DNA of 64,000 nucleotides from JBBEBE01 sp040882505 (GCA_040882505.1 JBBEBE010000008.1:357682-421681); one strand, 5' to 3'; counted from the stretch's first letter, positions 8,647-17,957 are shown. Numbers and translations: made by a program. Notes: generated from the letters alone by a model not told the origin.

Positions 8647-10209
8647 TCACTCGCCAGCGTCGGGGTCTGTCGTGTCGCGGTCCGTTTCCGGTCGCATGTG
8701 CGGGAAGAACAGGACATCCCGAATGGACTCCGAATTGGTCATGATCATCGCCAACCGATCCATTCCAACGCCGAGGCCTGCCGTCGGAGGCATGCCGAAC
8801 TCCAGTGCCCGGAGAAAATCTTCGTCCAGCTTCATCGCTTCGTCATCCCCATCGGAGAGCAGTCGTGCTTGCTCTTCGAGTCGTTCCCGTTGATCCTGGG
8901 GATCATTGAGTTCGGTAAAGGCATTGGCGATCTCTTTTCCGTTGCAGATGACTTCAAAACGTTCGACCAGGCCTTCCTTGTCACGATGACGCTTTGCAAG
9001 GGGACTCATCTCTATCGGGTAGTCCGTGATGAATGTCGGTTGAATCAGGAACGGCTCGACGGTTTCGCCAAAAATTTCGTCGATCATTTTGCCGCGACCC
9101 ATCCCCGGTTCCAGGTCGACGCCGACCTTTTCGGCCAGCTCCCGAACCGCATCATCACTGGCACCGTGCAGCTGAACACCGGTTTTCTCTTCAATGGCGT
9201 CAAACATCGGGATTCTCTTCCAGGGTGTCTTGAAATCGATCTCATGCTCCCCGACGGTCACGTTCGTCGATCCGTGAAGTGCACGAGCCACCTCTTCGAT
9301 CATCCGTTCGGTGTAGCTCATCATCCATTCGTAATCCTTCCAGGCCACGTAGAGTTCGACCTGTGTGAATTCCGGATTATGGAATCGGGAGAGACCCTCA
9401 TTCCGGAAATCCTTTGAAAACTCATAGACCCCGTCAAACCCGCCGACAATCAGTCGTTTCAAATAGAGTTCGTTGGCAATGCGCAGGTAAAGCTGCATGT
9501 CCAGGGCGTTGTGATGGGTCGTAAACGGCCGTGCAGACGCTCCGCCATAGATCGGTTGCAGGATCGGTGTCTCGACTTCCAGATAGCCATCCCGGTTCAG
9601 GAAGGATCGAATGGTTTGGATCATCTCGGTCCGTTTTCGGAAGATCTCCCGAACCGACGGGTTCACAATCAGATCCACATACCGTTGCCGATAGCGCTGC
9701 TCTTTGTCGGCAAAGGCGTCGTGGACCACCTTCTCTCCCTGTTCATTTTCGCTCTCCTTTGGTACCGGTATCGGGCGAAGGGATTTACTCAGAAGCTGAA
9801 ACGATTCGGCGTGCAGTGTGGTCTCGCCGGTCCGGGTCCTGAAAAGAAATCCGGAAATCCCGACAATGTCACCAAGATCGACCCATTTCTTGAACAGATC
9901 ATTGTAGGTCTCCACTCCGACATCATCCCGACGAATATAGATCTGGAGGGTACCCTTGGCATCCTGAAGATTGAAAAAGGAGGCTTTCCCCATGACCCGC
10001 CGCGTCATGATCCGACCGGCGACCGAGATCCGTTCCGGGGAGTCACTCCCTTTCTCGATCCAGGCTTCGGCATCCCGGTGGAGTTCATCGGAATGATGAC
10101 TCACTTCGAATGAATGGGGGTACGGATGGATGCCGGCATTCCGGATGGCTTCCAGTTTCTCTCGTCGAATGGTTTGTTGTTCACTCAGGGTGGGTTCCTG
10201 TCGGGACAT
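8647..10209 (-). CDS. lysS: Lysyl-tRNA synthetase, class II
   Basis: Charges tRNA-Lys. The protein is 520 residues, matching the family, when translation begins at the ATG at 10209 (MSRQEPTLSEQQ). The open frame extends 130 codons further upstream, but that stretch runs through a candidate promoter and the divergent gene's leader and has no LysS similarity. An OB-fold anticodon domain (AGRIMTRRVMGKASFFNLQD) is followed by the class II core: motif 2 FRNEGLSRFHNPEFT and motif 3 GLGVGMDRLAM. The lipoprotein permease gene follows 26 bases downstream. Confidence 0.97.
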   Translation of the reverse strand: MSRQEPTLSEQQTIRREKLEAIRNAGIHPYPHSFEVSHHSDELHRDAEAWIEKGSDSPERISVAGRIMTRRVMGKASFFNLQDAKGTLQIYIRRDDVGVETYNDLFKKWVDLGDIVGISGFLFRTRTGETTLHAESFQLLSKSLRPIPVPKESENEQGEKVVHDAFADKEQRYRQRYVDLIVNPSVREIFRKRTEMIQTIRSFLNRDGYLEVETPILQPIYGGASARPFTTHHNALDMQLYLRIANELYLKRLIVGGFDGVYEFSKDFRNEGLSRFHNPEFTQVELYVAWKDYEWMMSYTERMIEEVARALHGSTNVTVGEHEIDFKTPWKRIPMFDAIEEKTGVQLHGASDDAVRELAEKVGVDLEPGMGRGKMIDEIFGETVEPFLIQPTFITDYPIEMSPLAKRHRDKEGLVERFEVICNGKEIANAFTELNDPQDQRERLEEQARLLSDGDDEAMKLDEDFLRALEFGMPPTAGLGVGMDRLAMIMTNSESIRDVLFFPHMRPETDRDTTDPDAGE

Positions 10210-10278
10210 GAAGTAGACGTTCTTGTTTGCGTGGGAAGAGTTTTTGTCTAATTCCGGGAAGATACGGATTTCGGTATC

Positions 10279-10286
10279 CAAATGTA
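10279..10286 (-). promoter_or_regulatory. Candidate -10 element (TAnnTTTG type) for lysS
   Basis: On the minus strand the bases read TACATTTG, a match to the Bacteroidota -7 element TAnnTTTG, 70 bases before the lysS ATG. No clear TTTG lies 19 bases upstream, so this is a weak call. Confidence 0.35.
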
Positions 10287-10338
10287 GCGACCCGGCTCGT
10301 CTGCTTTTATCTGGAGCTACTTTTACGGATCTTTCACC

Positions 10339-10944
10339 ATGCGCCGAACCCCTCATCTTATCCCGCTGTTGCATCCGGCTCTTCCGGAGTCCATCTCGAT
10401 GCTTGCCAGCCTCCGGGAACCGGAGAGTCCGGGAGAACCCAAACGAATTCGCGAGCGGGTGGATGGAGATTTTCTGTTGCGTGCGCTGCTCCAACGCATG
10501 GGCGGAGACCCATCCTGGTCTCTCCAGCGAATCGATGGGTGCAAACCGGTCGCCCGCCGGAAAGGCGATACAGCCTGGCTCTCGCTCTCCCATACTCACG
10601 GAATGCTTGCAGGAGCCGCGTCCCTTGACGTCGATCTGGGAATTGATCTCGAACCCCGGAAACGACCCCTCTCACCGGCTCTCGGGGGCCGGATTCTGCA
10701 CCCGGATGAGTCCCGATGGTGGCGTGCGGACGAGAGTGAAGATCTGCTCCGGCTCTGGACATTGAAAGAGGCCGCGCTCAAGAGGTGCGGGACCGGGCTT
10801 CGTACGCGCATGAACCGGGTTCGGGTCGAACCGGTTCGGCCCGGAGAGTTTCAGATCACCCTGGCGTCACACCCTCCCATGAGATCGATCTGCTGGAACG
10901 AACACGATCACTGGATCTCTGTGGCTTGGACGGAGGTCGAATGA
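10339..10944 (+). CDS. 4'-phosphopantetheinyl transferase superfamily protein
   Basis: A 201-residue Sfp/AcpT-type enzyme that moves 4'-phosphopantetheine from CoA to a carrier-protein serine. Diagnostic blocks are present in order: SLSHTHGM (His of the pocket), GIDLEPRKR (metal-binding Asp and Glu), and WTLKEAALKRCGTGL (WxxKEAxxK, catalytic lysine/glutamate). Its stop overlaps the start of the next gene as ATGA, so the two are translationally coupled. The GIDLE and WTLKEA blocks place it with Sfp-like rather than AcpS-type enzymes. Its carrier-protein target is not evident in the window. Confidence 0.9.
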   Translation: MRRTPHLIPLLHPALPESISMLASLREPESPGEPKRIRERVDGDFLLRALLQRMGGDPSWSLQRIDGCKPVARRKGDTAWLSLSHTHGMLAGAASLDVDLGIDLEPRKRPLSPALGGRILHPDESRWWRADESEDLLRLWTLKEAALKRCGTGLRTRMNRVRVEPVRPGEFQITLASHPPMRSICWNEHDHWISVAWTEVE

Positions 10945-11813
10945 ACCGCTCTCCTTCGCTTACAGTTATTGGAGCAGGCTCGGTCGGATCCATACTGCTT
11001 CGGCAGGCACACCAATCGGGGTACTCCATCCATTCCGTGGTTCTTCGAACCGAACACTCGTTCTGTCCGGAGCCGTTTCGTCATCAGGCCGTTCCGTTTT
11101 CGGATCTTACGGCCGATGAATTGGGTGACTGGATCTTTGTGACAACACCGGATGACCGGATCGAGTCGGTGGCCTCCCGGATGGCGTCACAGCCGGATGT
11201 GGATTGGACATTGAAGTCGGTTGTCCATCTTTCGGGAGTATGTGGCGCCGATCTGCTCCATGAGTTGGAAAATCAGGGGGCCCGCACGGCTTCCTGTCAT
11301 CCACTTCAGACCTTCGTTCGGGAGCGACCCACTTCCGGCTTTGAAACCATTCATGTGACCCTGGAAGGGGAGCAGAGCTTATTGAGCGAACTCCGGCATT
11401 TTTGGAGACGGCTGGGTGCCCATCCGCATGTCGTGACTCGAGAACAGAAAAGCCGGGTTCATCTTTCGGCTGTGTTTCTCTCCAATTATCTGGTAGCCTT
11501 GGCCTCGATAGCTGAAGATCTACTACAGGACGTGATACCGGACGGAGATCTCCAAATCCTTGAACCGTTGCTGTACCAGACCGTATCCAATCTTCTCTCG
11601 AACGGTCCGGCACAGAGCCTGACAGGCCCAATCGAGAGAGGGGACACGGAGACCATTCGCCTGCACTTGGAGCAGATGGCGGGGTCTTCGGACCGACAGG
11701 AGATCTACCGTCATCTCGGACTCGTCGCATCCGGTTTGGCCGCCCGAAACGGACAGAATCCGGATGTGACAGAGGCTGTTCAAGATCTGTTGGTTGGAAA
11801 GAAAAAGCCGTAA
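10941..11813 (+). CDS. DUF2520 / Rossmann-like oxidoreductase-type protein
   Basis: A 290-residue protein with an N-terminal NAD(P)-binding Rossmann motif (TVIGAGSVGSILLRQ) and a C-terminal helical DUF2520 domain (SRVHLSAVFLSNYLVAL, then LTGPIERGD). Members resemble pyrroline-5-carboxylate reductase and prephenate-dehydrogenase-like proteins, but their substrate is unknown. The start ATG at 10941 overlaps the phosphopantetheinyl transferase stop. In-frame ATG 52 codons upstream lies inside that gene and is rejected. The conserved HPLQTF segment after the Rossmann domain supports the family call. Confidence 0.85.
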   Translation: MNRSPSLTVIGAGSVGSILLRQAHQSGYSIHSVVLRTEHSFCPEPFRHQAVPFSDLTADELGDWIFVTTPDDRIESVASRMASQPDVDWTLKSVVHLSGVCGADLLHELENQGARTASCHPLQTFVRERPTSGFETIHVTLEGEQSLLSELRHFWRRLGAHPHVVTREQKSRVHLSAVFLSNYLVALASIAEDLLQDVIPDGDLQILEPLLYQTVSNLLSNGPAQSLTGPIERGDTETIRLHLEQMAGSSDRQEIYRHLGLVASGLAARNGQNPDVTEAVQDLLVGKKKP

Positions 11814-11894
11814 ATTTCAGGTCTGTCGAGATCCGGAACCCCGATGGGTGCCGGACGTACCTACGATGAACCCGTTATCAGGATCCTGTTTTTC

Positions 11895-12284
11895 ATGCCA
11901 ACCTGGAGACTTCATACTGAGTTTACGTTTGATGCCGCCCACTCCATCAAAGGGTATGACGGTAAATGCGGCCGAATTCACGGTCATACCTACAAGGTGC
12001 ATATCGAAGCCAAATCGAACCGTCTCAATCCCTCGCGCTACCTGAAGAGCGCAGACATGGTCTGTGATTTCAAGGAGCTGAAATGGGCGGCGAATGATTC
12101 GAAAAAGGGGGGGTTGGATCACGGTCTTCTTGATGATCTTTTGGAGGTGCCGACGACGGCCGAACGAATTGCCGAATACATTCATACAGAAACCGCCAAA
12201 CGGATACCGGACGGAATCGATCTTCGCGTGACGGTCTGGGAGACGGCCAACAGTTGGGTCGAATACACAGACCGAGAGGAGTGA
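11895..12284 (+). CDS. queD: 6-carboxy-5,6,7,8-tetrahydropterin synthase (PTPS/QueD family)
   Basis: Converts 7,8-dihydroneopterin triphosphate to 6-carboxytetrahydropterin, the second step of 7-deazaguanine (queuosine) synthesis. The start used gives 129 residues (MPTWRLHTEFTF). Zinc ligands are seen in FDAAHS and in HGHTY, and the LDHGLLDD block and the C-terminal VWET match the family. An in-frame ATG 17 codons upstream (11844) adds residues without similarity. The queE gene starts 1 base after this stop, so the genes are surely co-transcribed and QueD (rather than a biopterin PTPS) is the best assignment. Confidence 0.92.
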   Translation: MPTWRLHTEFTFDAAHSIKGYDGKCGRIHGHTYKVHIEAKSNRLNPSRYLKSADMVCDFKELKWAANDSKKGGLDHGLLDDLLEVPTTAERIAEYIHTETAKRIPDGIDLRVTVWETANSWVEYTDREE

Positions 12285-12285
12285 G

Positions 12286-12906
12286 ATGACCTGTCTGAAT
12301 GCATCCAATCCGGAAACGTACCGTCTCATGGAGTCGTTCTATACGATTCAGGGAGAGGGGATTCATGCAGGACGAGCCGCCTATTTCATTCGTTTGGGAG
12401 GGTGTGATGTCCGTTGCTGGTGGTGCGATGTCAAAGATAGTTGGGATGCCGAAGCCCATCCGGAGGTCGAAGCCCGCGAAATTGCTCGTCGTGCGACAGA
12501 GAGTGGGGCCAATCTGGCGGTGATCACCGGTGGGGAACCGTTACTGCACGACTTGACGGCGTTGAGCCGGGAGCTTCATCGAGAAGGGTTGGAGGTTCAC
12601 CTGGAAACCAGTGGGTCGTCTCCGCTGCGAGGGGAGATCGACTGGGTCACGCTGTCTCCCAAACGATTCAAAAAGCCGGTGGACGATATTTTTTCGGTGG
12701 TCGACGAGCTGAAGGTGGTCGTGTTGACCCGCAAGGATTTGGCGTGGGCAGAGGAGAATGAAGCACGTTGTTCATCCCGGACGCATCTCTCTCTGCAGCC
12801 CGAGTGGGATACCCCCGAATCCATCCCCCTTATCATCGACTATGTCAAGACGCATCCGCAATGGCAGGTAAGCCTGCAGACCCACAAATTCATGCAGATT
12901 CCGTGA
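12286..12906 (+). CDS. queE: 7-carboxy-7-deazaguanine synthase
   Basis: Radical SAM enzyme that contracts the pterin ring made by QueD to 7-carboxy-7-deazaguanine. The 206-residue protein has the substrate loop FYTIQGEG near the N-terminus, the cluster motif Cx3Cx2C (GGCDVRCWWCD) and the SAM-binding TGGEPLL. The length is usual for compact QueE enzymes. It follows queD after 1 base and its TGA overlaps the GTG start of the next SDR gene. QueC, QueF and later queuosine steps are not in the window. Confidence 0.94.
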   Translation: MTCLNASNPETYRLMESFYTIQGEGIHAGRAAYFIRLGGCDVRCWWCDVKDSWDAEAHPEVEAREIARRATESGANLAVITGGEPLLHDLTALSRELHREGLEVHLETSGSSPLRGEIDWVTLSPKRFKKPVDDIFSVVDELKVVVLTRKDLAWAEENEARCSSRTHLSLQPEWDTPESIPLIIDYVKTHPQWQVSLQTHKFMQIP

Positions 12907-13628
12907 ACTCGACGTTTGAACACTCTACCATCATTGTGACCGGAGCCGGTCGGGGAATCGGTCGGGCAGCCGCTCTGAATTTGGCACGTACATCCCGGCA
13001 GCCTATGTGGCTCATCTCCAGAAGTGAAGAGCCGCTGGAAGAGACAGCTGCTCTGTGTCGTGACGAAGGGAGTGAAAAGGTCCGAACGTCGGTGTGTGAC
13101 CTCTCGTCACCCGAACAGGTATCGGCACTGGAACGTCCGTCCGATCTGCCGACGATTGGAATGATGGTTCACAACGCCGGATCGTTTCTATTGCGTACTG
13201 CAGAGGCGACGGATGCCACCGATCTGACACGACAATGGAACCTTCATGCCCGTGCACCGATCGAAATGACTCGCCGGTTTCTTCCGGAACTTCGTTCACT
13301 GGATCGCGGGCTGCTGGTCTATATCGGATCGGATGCCGTTGTTCGCGGGAAACCGGGTCATGCCGCGTATGCGTCTTCCAAACAGGCCTTGCACGGGTGG
13401 GTTTCTGCGCTTCGAAGAGAGTTGGAAGAGACCTCTGTTGCCGCAACGTTGGTTCATCCCGGACAAGTGCTTACCCACTCCTGGGAAGGTGTGGATGTCG
13501 ATGCAGACGAGCTGGCAAGTGCAGAGGATCTCGCCCGGCTGCTTGCTCTTCTCCCGACACTCTCTCCTCGAACCGTTGTATCCGAAATATATCTTGGACC
13601 CCAGCGCGGTGAGCGCTCCCCCGACTAA
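12903..13628 (+). CDS. Short-chain dehydrogenase/reductase
   Basis: A 241-residue classical SDR: cofactor motif TGAGRGIG, the NAG motif (VHNAGSF), catalytic Ser in VYIGSDAV and the YASSK active site. I chose the GTG at 12903 because it overlaps the queE stop (GTGA) and gives a normal SDR N-terminus; the longer open frame runs far into queE. Sequence resembles sepiapterin-reductase-like SDRs, and the position after PTPS and QueE is compatible with a pterin substrate, but that is inference only. The 3' end overlaps the convergent purC by 4 bases. Confidence 0.87.
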   Translation: MNSTFEHSTIIVTGAGRGIGRAAALNLARTSRQPMWLISRSEEPLEETAALCRDEGSEKVRTSVCDLSSPEQVSALERPSDLPTIGMMVHNAGSFLLRTAEATDATDLTRQWNLHARAPIEMTRRFLPELRSLDRGLLVYIGSDAVVRGKPGHAAYASSKQALHGWVSALRRELEETSVAATLVHPGQVLTHSWEGVDVDADELASAEDLARLLALLPTLSPRTVVSEIYLGPQRGERSPD

Positions 13629-14593
13629 CCGATCAGCCAGGGGCGGAGGACCTTCTCGAGTGTTTGGTCAAACTCGGGTGTCGGAACCGGTTCGAACGGC
13701 GAGCCGGTCAATTTCTCGAAGAGTTCGGCGTACCGATCATGAATGTCCCACCGGAATCGATCGGAGAGATCGGGCAGGGTTTCGCCTTCCAATCCCTGAA
13801 ATCCAGTGTCCATAAGCATCTCCCGCAGAAACTCTTTGGAGAGCTGTTTTTGGGGGGCACCCCGGGACTGTCGCTCTTCATATCCATTCAGATAGAAATA
13901 GCGTGAAGAGTCGGCCGTGTGTACTTCATCGATGAGCGTGACGTCTCCGTTCCAAAGGCCGAATTCATACTTGGTGTCGACCAGGATGAGGCCATGATGG
14001 GTTGCGACCTCTTGCCCGCGCGCGAAAAGCCGGAAAGCATGGGTACGAACCTCCTCCCAGATCTCCGGAGTCACAATGCCCCGTTCGAGGATCTCTGCTT
14101 CACTGATATCTTCGTCGTGTCCTTCTTCGGCTTTGGTGGCGGGCGTCAGGATGGGTTCCGGAAACGCTTGGTGCTCGGCCATGCCTTCCGGAAGATCGAC
14201 CCCGCAAAGTGTCCGTCCGCCATCCCGATAGACTCGCCAGGCATGGCCGGTAAGATACCCTCGAACGACGACTTCTATGGGTAGCGGATCGCATTTTTTG
14301 GCAATGGTTACGTTGGGATGAGGGATGTCGATCAAATGGGTTGGAAGCAGATCGGCCACCTTCTGAAACGAGAACCCGGATAGCTGATTCAGGATCTGAC
14401 CCTTGTAGGGGATGGCCTGCTTCATGATATGATCAAATGCAGAGATTCGATCGGTTACCACGATTGCCAACTGTTGATTCGGGAGCGGGTAGACGTCCCG
14501 TACCTTCCCGCGATACGGGGTCAGTTCGGGATGGTTGGTGCGATTGATACACTCCTGGAGTGCGTCGGGTGATCTCATCTCGTTAAAATCCAA
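13625..14593 (-). CDS. purC: Phosphoribosylaminoimidazole-succinocarboxamide synthase
   Basis: SAICAR synthetase, ATP-dependent ligation of aspartate to CAIR in purine synthesis. The 322-residue length fits the longer PurC subgroup. Conserved stretches are YRGKVRDVY, DRISAFDHIM, VVRGYLTGHAW, LVDTKYEFG and LIDEVHTADSSRY. The LacI-family regulator lies just upstream on the same strand with a 47-base gap, so the two may share a transcript. purD, another pathway gene, is in the window at 50.7 kb. Confidence 0.97.
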   Translation of the reverse strand: MDFNEMRSPDALQECINRTNHPELTPYRGKVRDVYPLPNQQLAIVVTDRISAFDHIMKQAIPYKGQILNQLSGFSFQKVADLLPTHLIDIPHPNVTIAKKCDPLPIEVVVRGYLTGHAWRVYRDGGRTLCGVDLPEGMAEHQAFPEPILTPATKAEEGHDEDISEAEILERGIVTPEIWEEVRTHAFRLFARGQEVATHHGLILVDTKYEFGLWNGDVTLIDEVHTADSSRYFYLNGYEERQSRGAPQKQLSKEFLREMLMDTGFQGLEGETLPDLSDRFRWDIHDRYAELFEKLTGSPFEPVPTPEFDQTLEKVLRPWLIG

Positions 14594-14640
14594 AAGGGTT
14601 CAAGATATGTGCGAACCGGTCAACCGGATTCATTGCGGCT

Positions 14641-15657
14641 TCAGCGTTGCGTCGAATGCCGGACGACCAGCTCGGGCTCGATACGGGTCTGTTCGAGTGG
14701 AAGGTCGGGATCTTTGATGATCTGGGCGAGTCGTTGGGTGGCCATCTTGCCAATCGTGTGCATCTTCTGATCGATCGTGGTCAGATCCATGTAGCGTGTA
14801 AACTTGATATTGTCATACCCCATGAGGGCAATATCCTCGGGAACCCGGATGTTGAGTTTGTCCATGGCGTGAAGCGCTCCGATGGCCTGTGTATCATTCA
14901 GGCAGAAGATGGCATCGGGCTGTTCATCCAGTTTGTGAAGTTTCATGATCGCCTCGTAGCCCGCCTCTTCTGTATATCCGGCATGCTTCGTGCTGTCACC
15001 GGTCAGAAAGAACGGGTCTTCGACGGTGATTCCGAATGTGTTGAGTGCATCCAGGAATCCCTGTTTTCGCTCCCGGGATGCCCGTGATTCGACGGACGGA
15101 AGCAGAATGGCCGGTCGCTTGAATCCTTGCTCGCCAAAGTGCTTGCCTGCGAGCTCTCCACCCATGTATTCGTCCAGTTCAAAATAGTCGTAATCCGGAT
15201 GGCTGCTGCCAACCAGTACGGTAGGCGTTCCGGAGGCCTTGATTCGCTGGTCGATGGTTTCGGTCACCTCGATGGAGATGGCTATGATGGCATCGGCCGT
15301 TCCGCGATCAAAGAAATTTTCGACCGATTCTTCCGGATTCTTTGACCCGGTGTTGTAGATGATGATATCCAGATCCATCTCCTGAATCTGATCCTTGACT
15401 CCTTTGAGCACCTCGTTGAAAAAGGGAGTCGTGAAGGAGGGGACGGCAATCGCCAGCATTTGGGGTTTGCGACTGGCCAGATTCCGTGCATTGACCTGCG
15501 GGCGGAAGTTGAGTTCCTTGATCGCCTCCTCTACCCGTCTTTTTGTCGTCTCCGACACATTGGGCGAGTCATTCAATACGCGGGAGACAGTAGAGATGGC
15601 CACTCCGGCCAGGTCTGCAACCTGATAGATTGTATTTTTTTTCTGACGGTGTCTCAT
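14641..15657 (-). CDS. LacI-family transcriptional regulator
   Basis: A 338-residue repressor-type protein with an N-terminal helix-turn-helix (IYQVADLAGVAISTVSRVLN), the hinge region (NARNLASRK) and a periplasmic-binding-protein-like effector domain (ADAIIAISIE; ALMGYDN near the C-terminus). I chose the ATG at 15657 since the HTH begins 8 residues later; the upstream 48-codon extension crosses the promoter region shared with crtB. Its effector is unknown. It is divergent from crtB (gap about 190 bases) and directly upstream of purC, so either could be a target. Confidence 0.92.
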   Translation of the reverse strand: MRHRQKKNTIYQVADLAGVAISTVSRVLNDSPNVSETTKRRVEEAIKELNFRPQVNARNLASRKPQMLAIAVPSFTTPFFNEVLKGVKDQIQEMDLDIIIYNTGSKNPEESVENFFDRGTADAIIAISIEVTETIDQRIKASGTPTVLVGSSHPDYDYFELDEYMGGELAGKHFGEQGFKRPAILLPSVESRASRERKQGFLDALNTFGITVEDPFFLTGDSTKHAGYTEEAGYEAIMKLHKLDEQPDAIFCLNDTQAIGALHAMDKLNIRVPEDIALMGYDNIKFTRYMDLTTIDQKMHTIGKMATQRLAQIIKDPDLPLEQTRIEPELVVRHSTQR

Positions 15658-15784
15658 GGCATCAAGAATGCGTGTGGGGATCGGTTCCGGTCCTCGCGTA
15701 CATACTGCCGGTTTCGGGCAGGTCTCACGATCGTTTGAAAATAGTAAAACTACGTCAAAGTTCATGCAGAGCCTTCCGTTCGGG

Positions 15785-15797
15785 AACGATTCAATCG
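15785..15797. promoter_or_regulatory. Perfect palindrome, possible operator between lacI-type gene and crtB
   Basis: The bases read ACGATT, C, AATCGT: a perfect 6-base inverted repeat around one central base, 53 bases before the crtB ATG in the divergent intergenic region. LacI-family operators are palindromes in such places, but usually with an even centre, so the link is tentative. Confidence 0.3.
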
Positions 15798-15850
15798 TCA
15801 TCCTCGATTATGACCTATGACGGTAGACTCGAATTGACGAATATAAACCC

Positions 15851-16849
15851 ATGACCGGACTATTGAAGAGTGCATACCACGCGGTTCGACCGTGGTACGA
15901 GATGACATCCATTCATCGTTCTGTGATCGATGAGGTCGAAGACGAGCGAATGCAGCGTGCATACGAGCATTGCCGACAGGTGACTCGTACCTATGCGAAG
16001 ACGTTCTATCTGGCCACCCGGTTTCTGCCCAACGAAAAGCAGAGGGGGATCTTTTCCATCTATGCGATCTGCAGGTACCTGGATGATCTGGTGGATGAGT
16101 CGGAAGATCTGATTGAAAAGCGTCAGTTAAGGGTCTCCGATGTACAGGAACGACTGGATCGTTTTCGTGAAGATCTGTTGGCCCACTATACCGGTACGAT
16201 GGATTCTGAACCGGTTCTGACCGCATTTGCCCAGACGCTTCGTCATTGGCAGATCCCCGTCCGGTTGCCACTCGAGTTGATGGAAGGAGTCCGGATGGAT
16301 TTGACGATCGATCGGTACGAGACGTTTCAAGAGCTCTATCAGTATGCCTATCGAGTTGCGTCAACCGTCGGATTGATGACAAGTGAAGTGTTCGGCTACA
16401 CACAAGAGGAGGCACTCGAGTATGCCGAGGATCTCGGTATTGCCATGCAGTTGACCAACATACTGAGAGATGTGGGAGAAGATCTTCGGCGAAACCGGAT
16501 CTATCTGCCTGCCGACGAATTGGAGCTGTTCGGCATTCGGGAAGACCAGCTCTTCGACGCACAGACGGATTCCAATTTCGAGCAGTTCATGCGGTTCCAA
16601 ATCACCCGGGCACGCCGGTATTATTCACAAGCAGATCTCGGTATTCCGATGCTTTCCGCAGACAGTCGCTTGCCGGTCTGGCTTGCGCGGGAAAACTACA
16701 GTTCCATCCTTCGAAAGATCGAGGAGAACCGGTATCAGGTATTCAACCAACGCGCGTATCTCAATACCGTCGAAAAAGTTCGAATTCTGCCAAAGATCTA
16801 TTTTCGATCCATGACATCGGGTTCGCCTGCCGATTCGACATCCAGATGA
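15851..16849 (+). CDS. crtB: Phytoene/squalene synthase family protein
   Basis: Joins two geranylgeranyl diphosphates head-to-head to phytoene, the first committed carotenoid step. The 332-residue sequence has both aspartate-rich motifs: ICRYLDDLVDE (first DxxxD) and LTNILRDVGEDLRRNRIYLP (second DxxED). The presence of a lycopene cyclase at 53-54 kb supports phytoene rather than squalene as product. It is divergent from the LacI regulator. The desaturase crtI is not in the window. A murQ gene follows 114 bases downstream. Confidence 0.9.
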   Translation: MTGLLKSAYHAVRPWYEMTSIHRSVIDEVEDERMQRAYEHCRQVTRTYAKTFYLATRFLPNEKQRGIFSIYAICRYLDDLVDESEDLIEKRQLRVSDVQERLDRFREDLLAHYTGTMDSEPVLTAFAQTLRHWQIPVRLPLELMEGVRMDLTIDRYETFQELYQYAYRVASTVGLMTSEVFGYTQEEALEYAEDLGIAMQLTNILRDVGEDLRRNRIYLPADELELFGIREDQLFDAQTDSNFEQFMRFQITRARRYYSQADLGIPMLSADSRLPVWLARENYSSILRKIEENRYQVFNQRAYLNTVEKVRILPKIYFRSMTSGSPADSTSR

Positions 16850-16963
16850 GAGTGGTTTGATTACCGGAAAAACCGGATACTAACCACGCATTGGAACGTC
16901 GAGTGGTTCAACCCATTTGACAGACGACCGACAGATAACCAGAGACGTACGAGGTATTGATCC

Positions 16964-17905
16964 TTGAGTTCTACCCGAGAGAGTGACGAACAGTCCAGAC
17001 ACACGCTATTCAACCAACTGAAGAATCTTCAAACCGAACAGCAGAATCCCGATACGATCGGGATTGACTTGGCTTCTTCGTTGGAAATTGCAGAGATGAT
17101 CAATCGGGAAGATGCCAAAGTAGCCGATGCTGTAAATAGCCGGCTACCTCAGATTGCCGAGGCGATTGAAGCCGTACGAAATGCCATTCTCAACGGTGGA
17201 AGACTCTTCTATTTCGGTGCAGGCACAAGCGGACGACTCGGGGTGGTCGATGCGGCAGAGATTCCACCCACGTTCGGAACCCCCCCGGAACTTGTTCACG
17301 GTTTTATGGCGGGTGGTCAGGAGGCGATGTTTGTTGCCCAGGAGGGGATTGAAGATCGAAAGGAAGAGGGCGTTCGGGACCTTGCATCCGTAGATGCCGG
17401 CCCGAATGATGTGGTGTGCGGATTGGCCGCGAGTGGACGAACCCCGTATGTGCACGGAGCCATCGAAGAGGGGAATCGTCGGGGGTGTACCACGATCTTT
17501 GTCACGACCGTTTCTGCAGAACATGTGTCGGTGGATGTGGATGTCATGATTGATGTCGTGGTCGGACCGGAAGCGATTATGGGGAGTACCCGAATGAAGA
17601 GTGCGACGGCTCAAAAAATGGTTTTGGGCATGATCTCTACCGGAGCCATGGTTCGACTTGGCAAGGTGTACGAGAATGTGATGGTCGATCTCATGCTCAG
17701 CAATGACAAATTGAAAGAGCGTGCCAAGAGGATCGTGATGCTGCTCGGAGACGTTGATTACGAAGAGGCAGATCGTCTGCTTGGCATCTGCAACGGACAT
17801 GTGAAGACGGCACTCATGATGGCGTTGGCTGGTCTCTCAAAGAGTGAGGCCGAAGAGAAACTGGCAACGAGTGAAGGGTTTATACGCCGTGCACTGCAAG
17901 AATGA
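16964..17905 (+). CDS. murQ: N-acetylmuramic acid 6-phosphate etherase
   Basis: Cleaves the lactyl ether of MurNAc 6-phosphate to GlcNAc 6-phosphate in peptidoglycan recycling. SIS-domain protein of 313 residues; conserved blocks are YFGAGTSGRLGVVDAAE, GLAASGRTPYV and GSTRMKSATAQK. The start codon is TTG at 16964, with GAGG 9 bases upstream (16951-16954); no ATG is available before the conserved region. It stands alone between crtB and the TonB-like gene, all on the plus strand. Confidence 0.95.
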   Translation: MSSTRESDEQSRHTLFNQLKNLQTEQQNPDTIGIDLASSLEIAEMINREDAKVADAVNSRLPQIAEAIEAVRNAILNGGRLFYFGAGTSGRLGVVDAAEIPPTFGTPPELVHGFMAGGQEAMFVAQEGIEDRKEEGVRDLASVDAGPNDVVCGLAASGRTPYVHGAIEEGNRRGCTTIFVTTVSAEHVSVDVDVMIDVVVGPEAIMGSTRMKSATAQKMVLGMISTGAMVRLGKVYENVMVDLMLSNDKLKERAKRIVMLLGDVDYEEADRLLGICNGHVKTALMMALAGLSKSEAEEKLATSEGFIRRALQE

Positions 17906-17957
17906 ATGATTCAACCGGACAGATCATGCTAACGAGCACTCTGTAGGCGTCTTCGGG

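Noticed and set aside
10210..10599. 130-codon N-terminal extension of lysS
   Set aside because: It overlaps the divergent gene and a candidate promoter and has no similarity to LysS.
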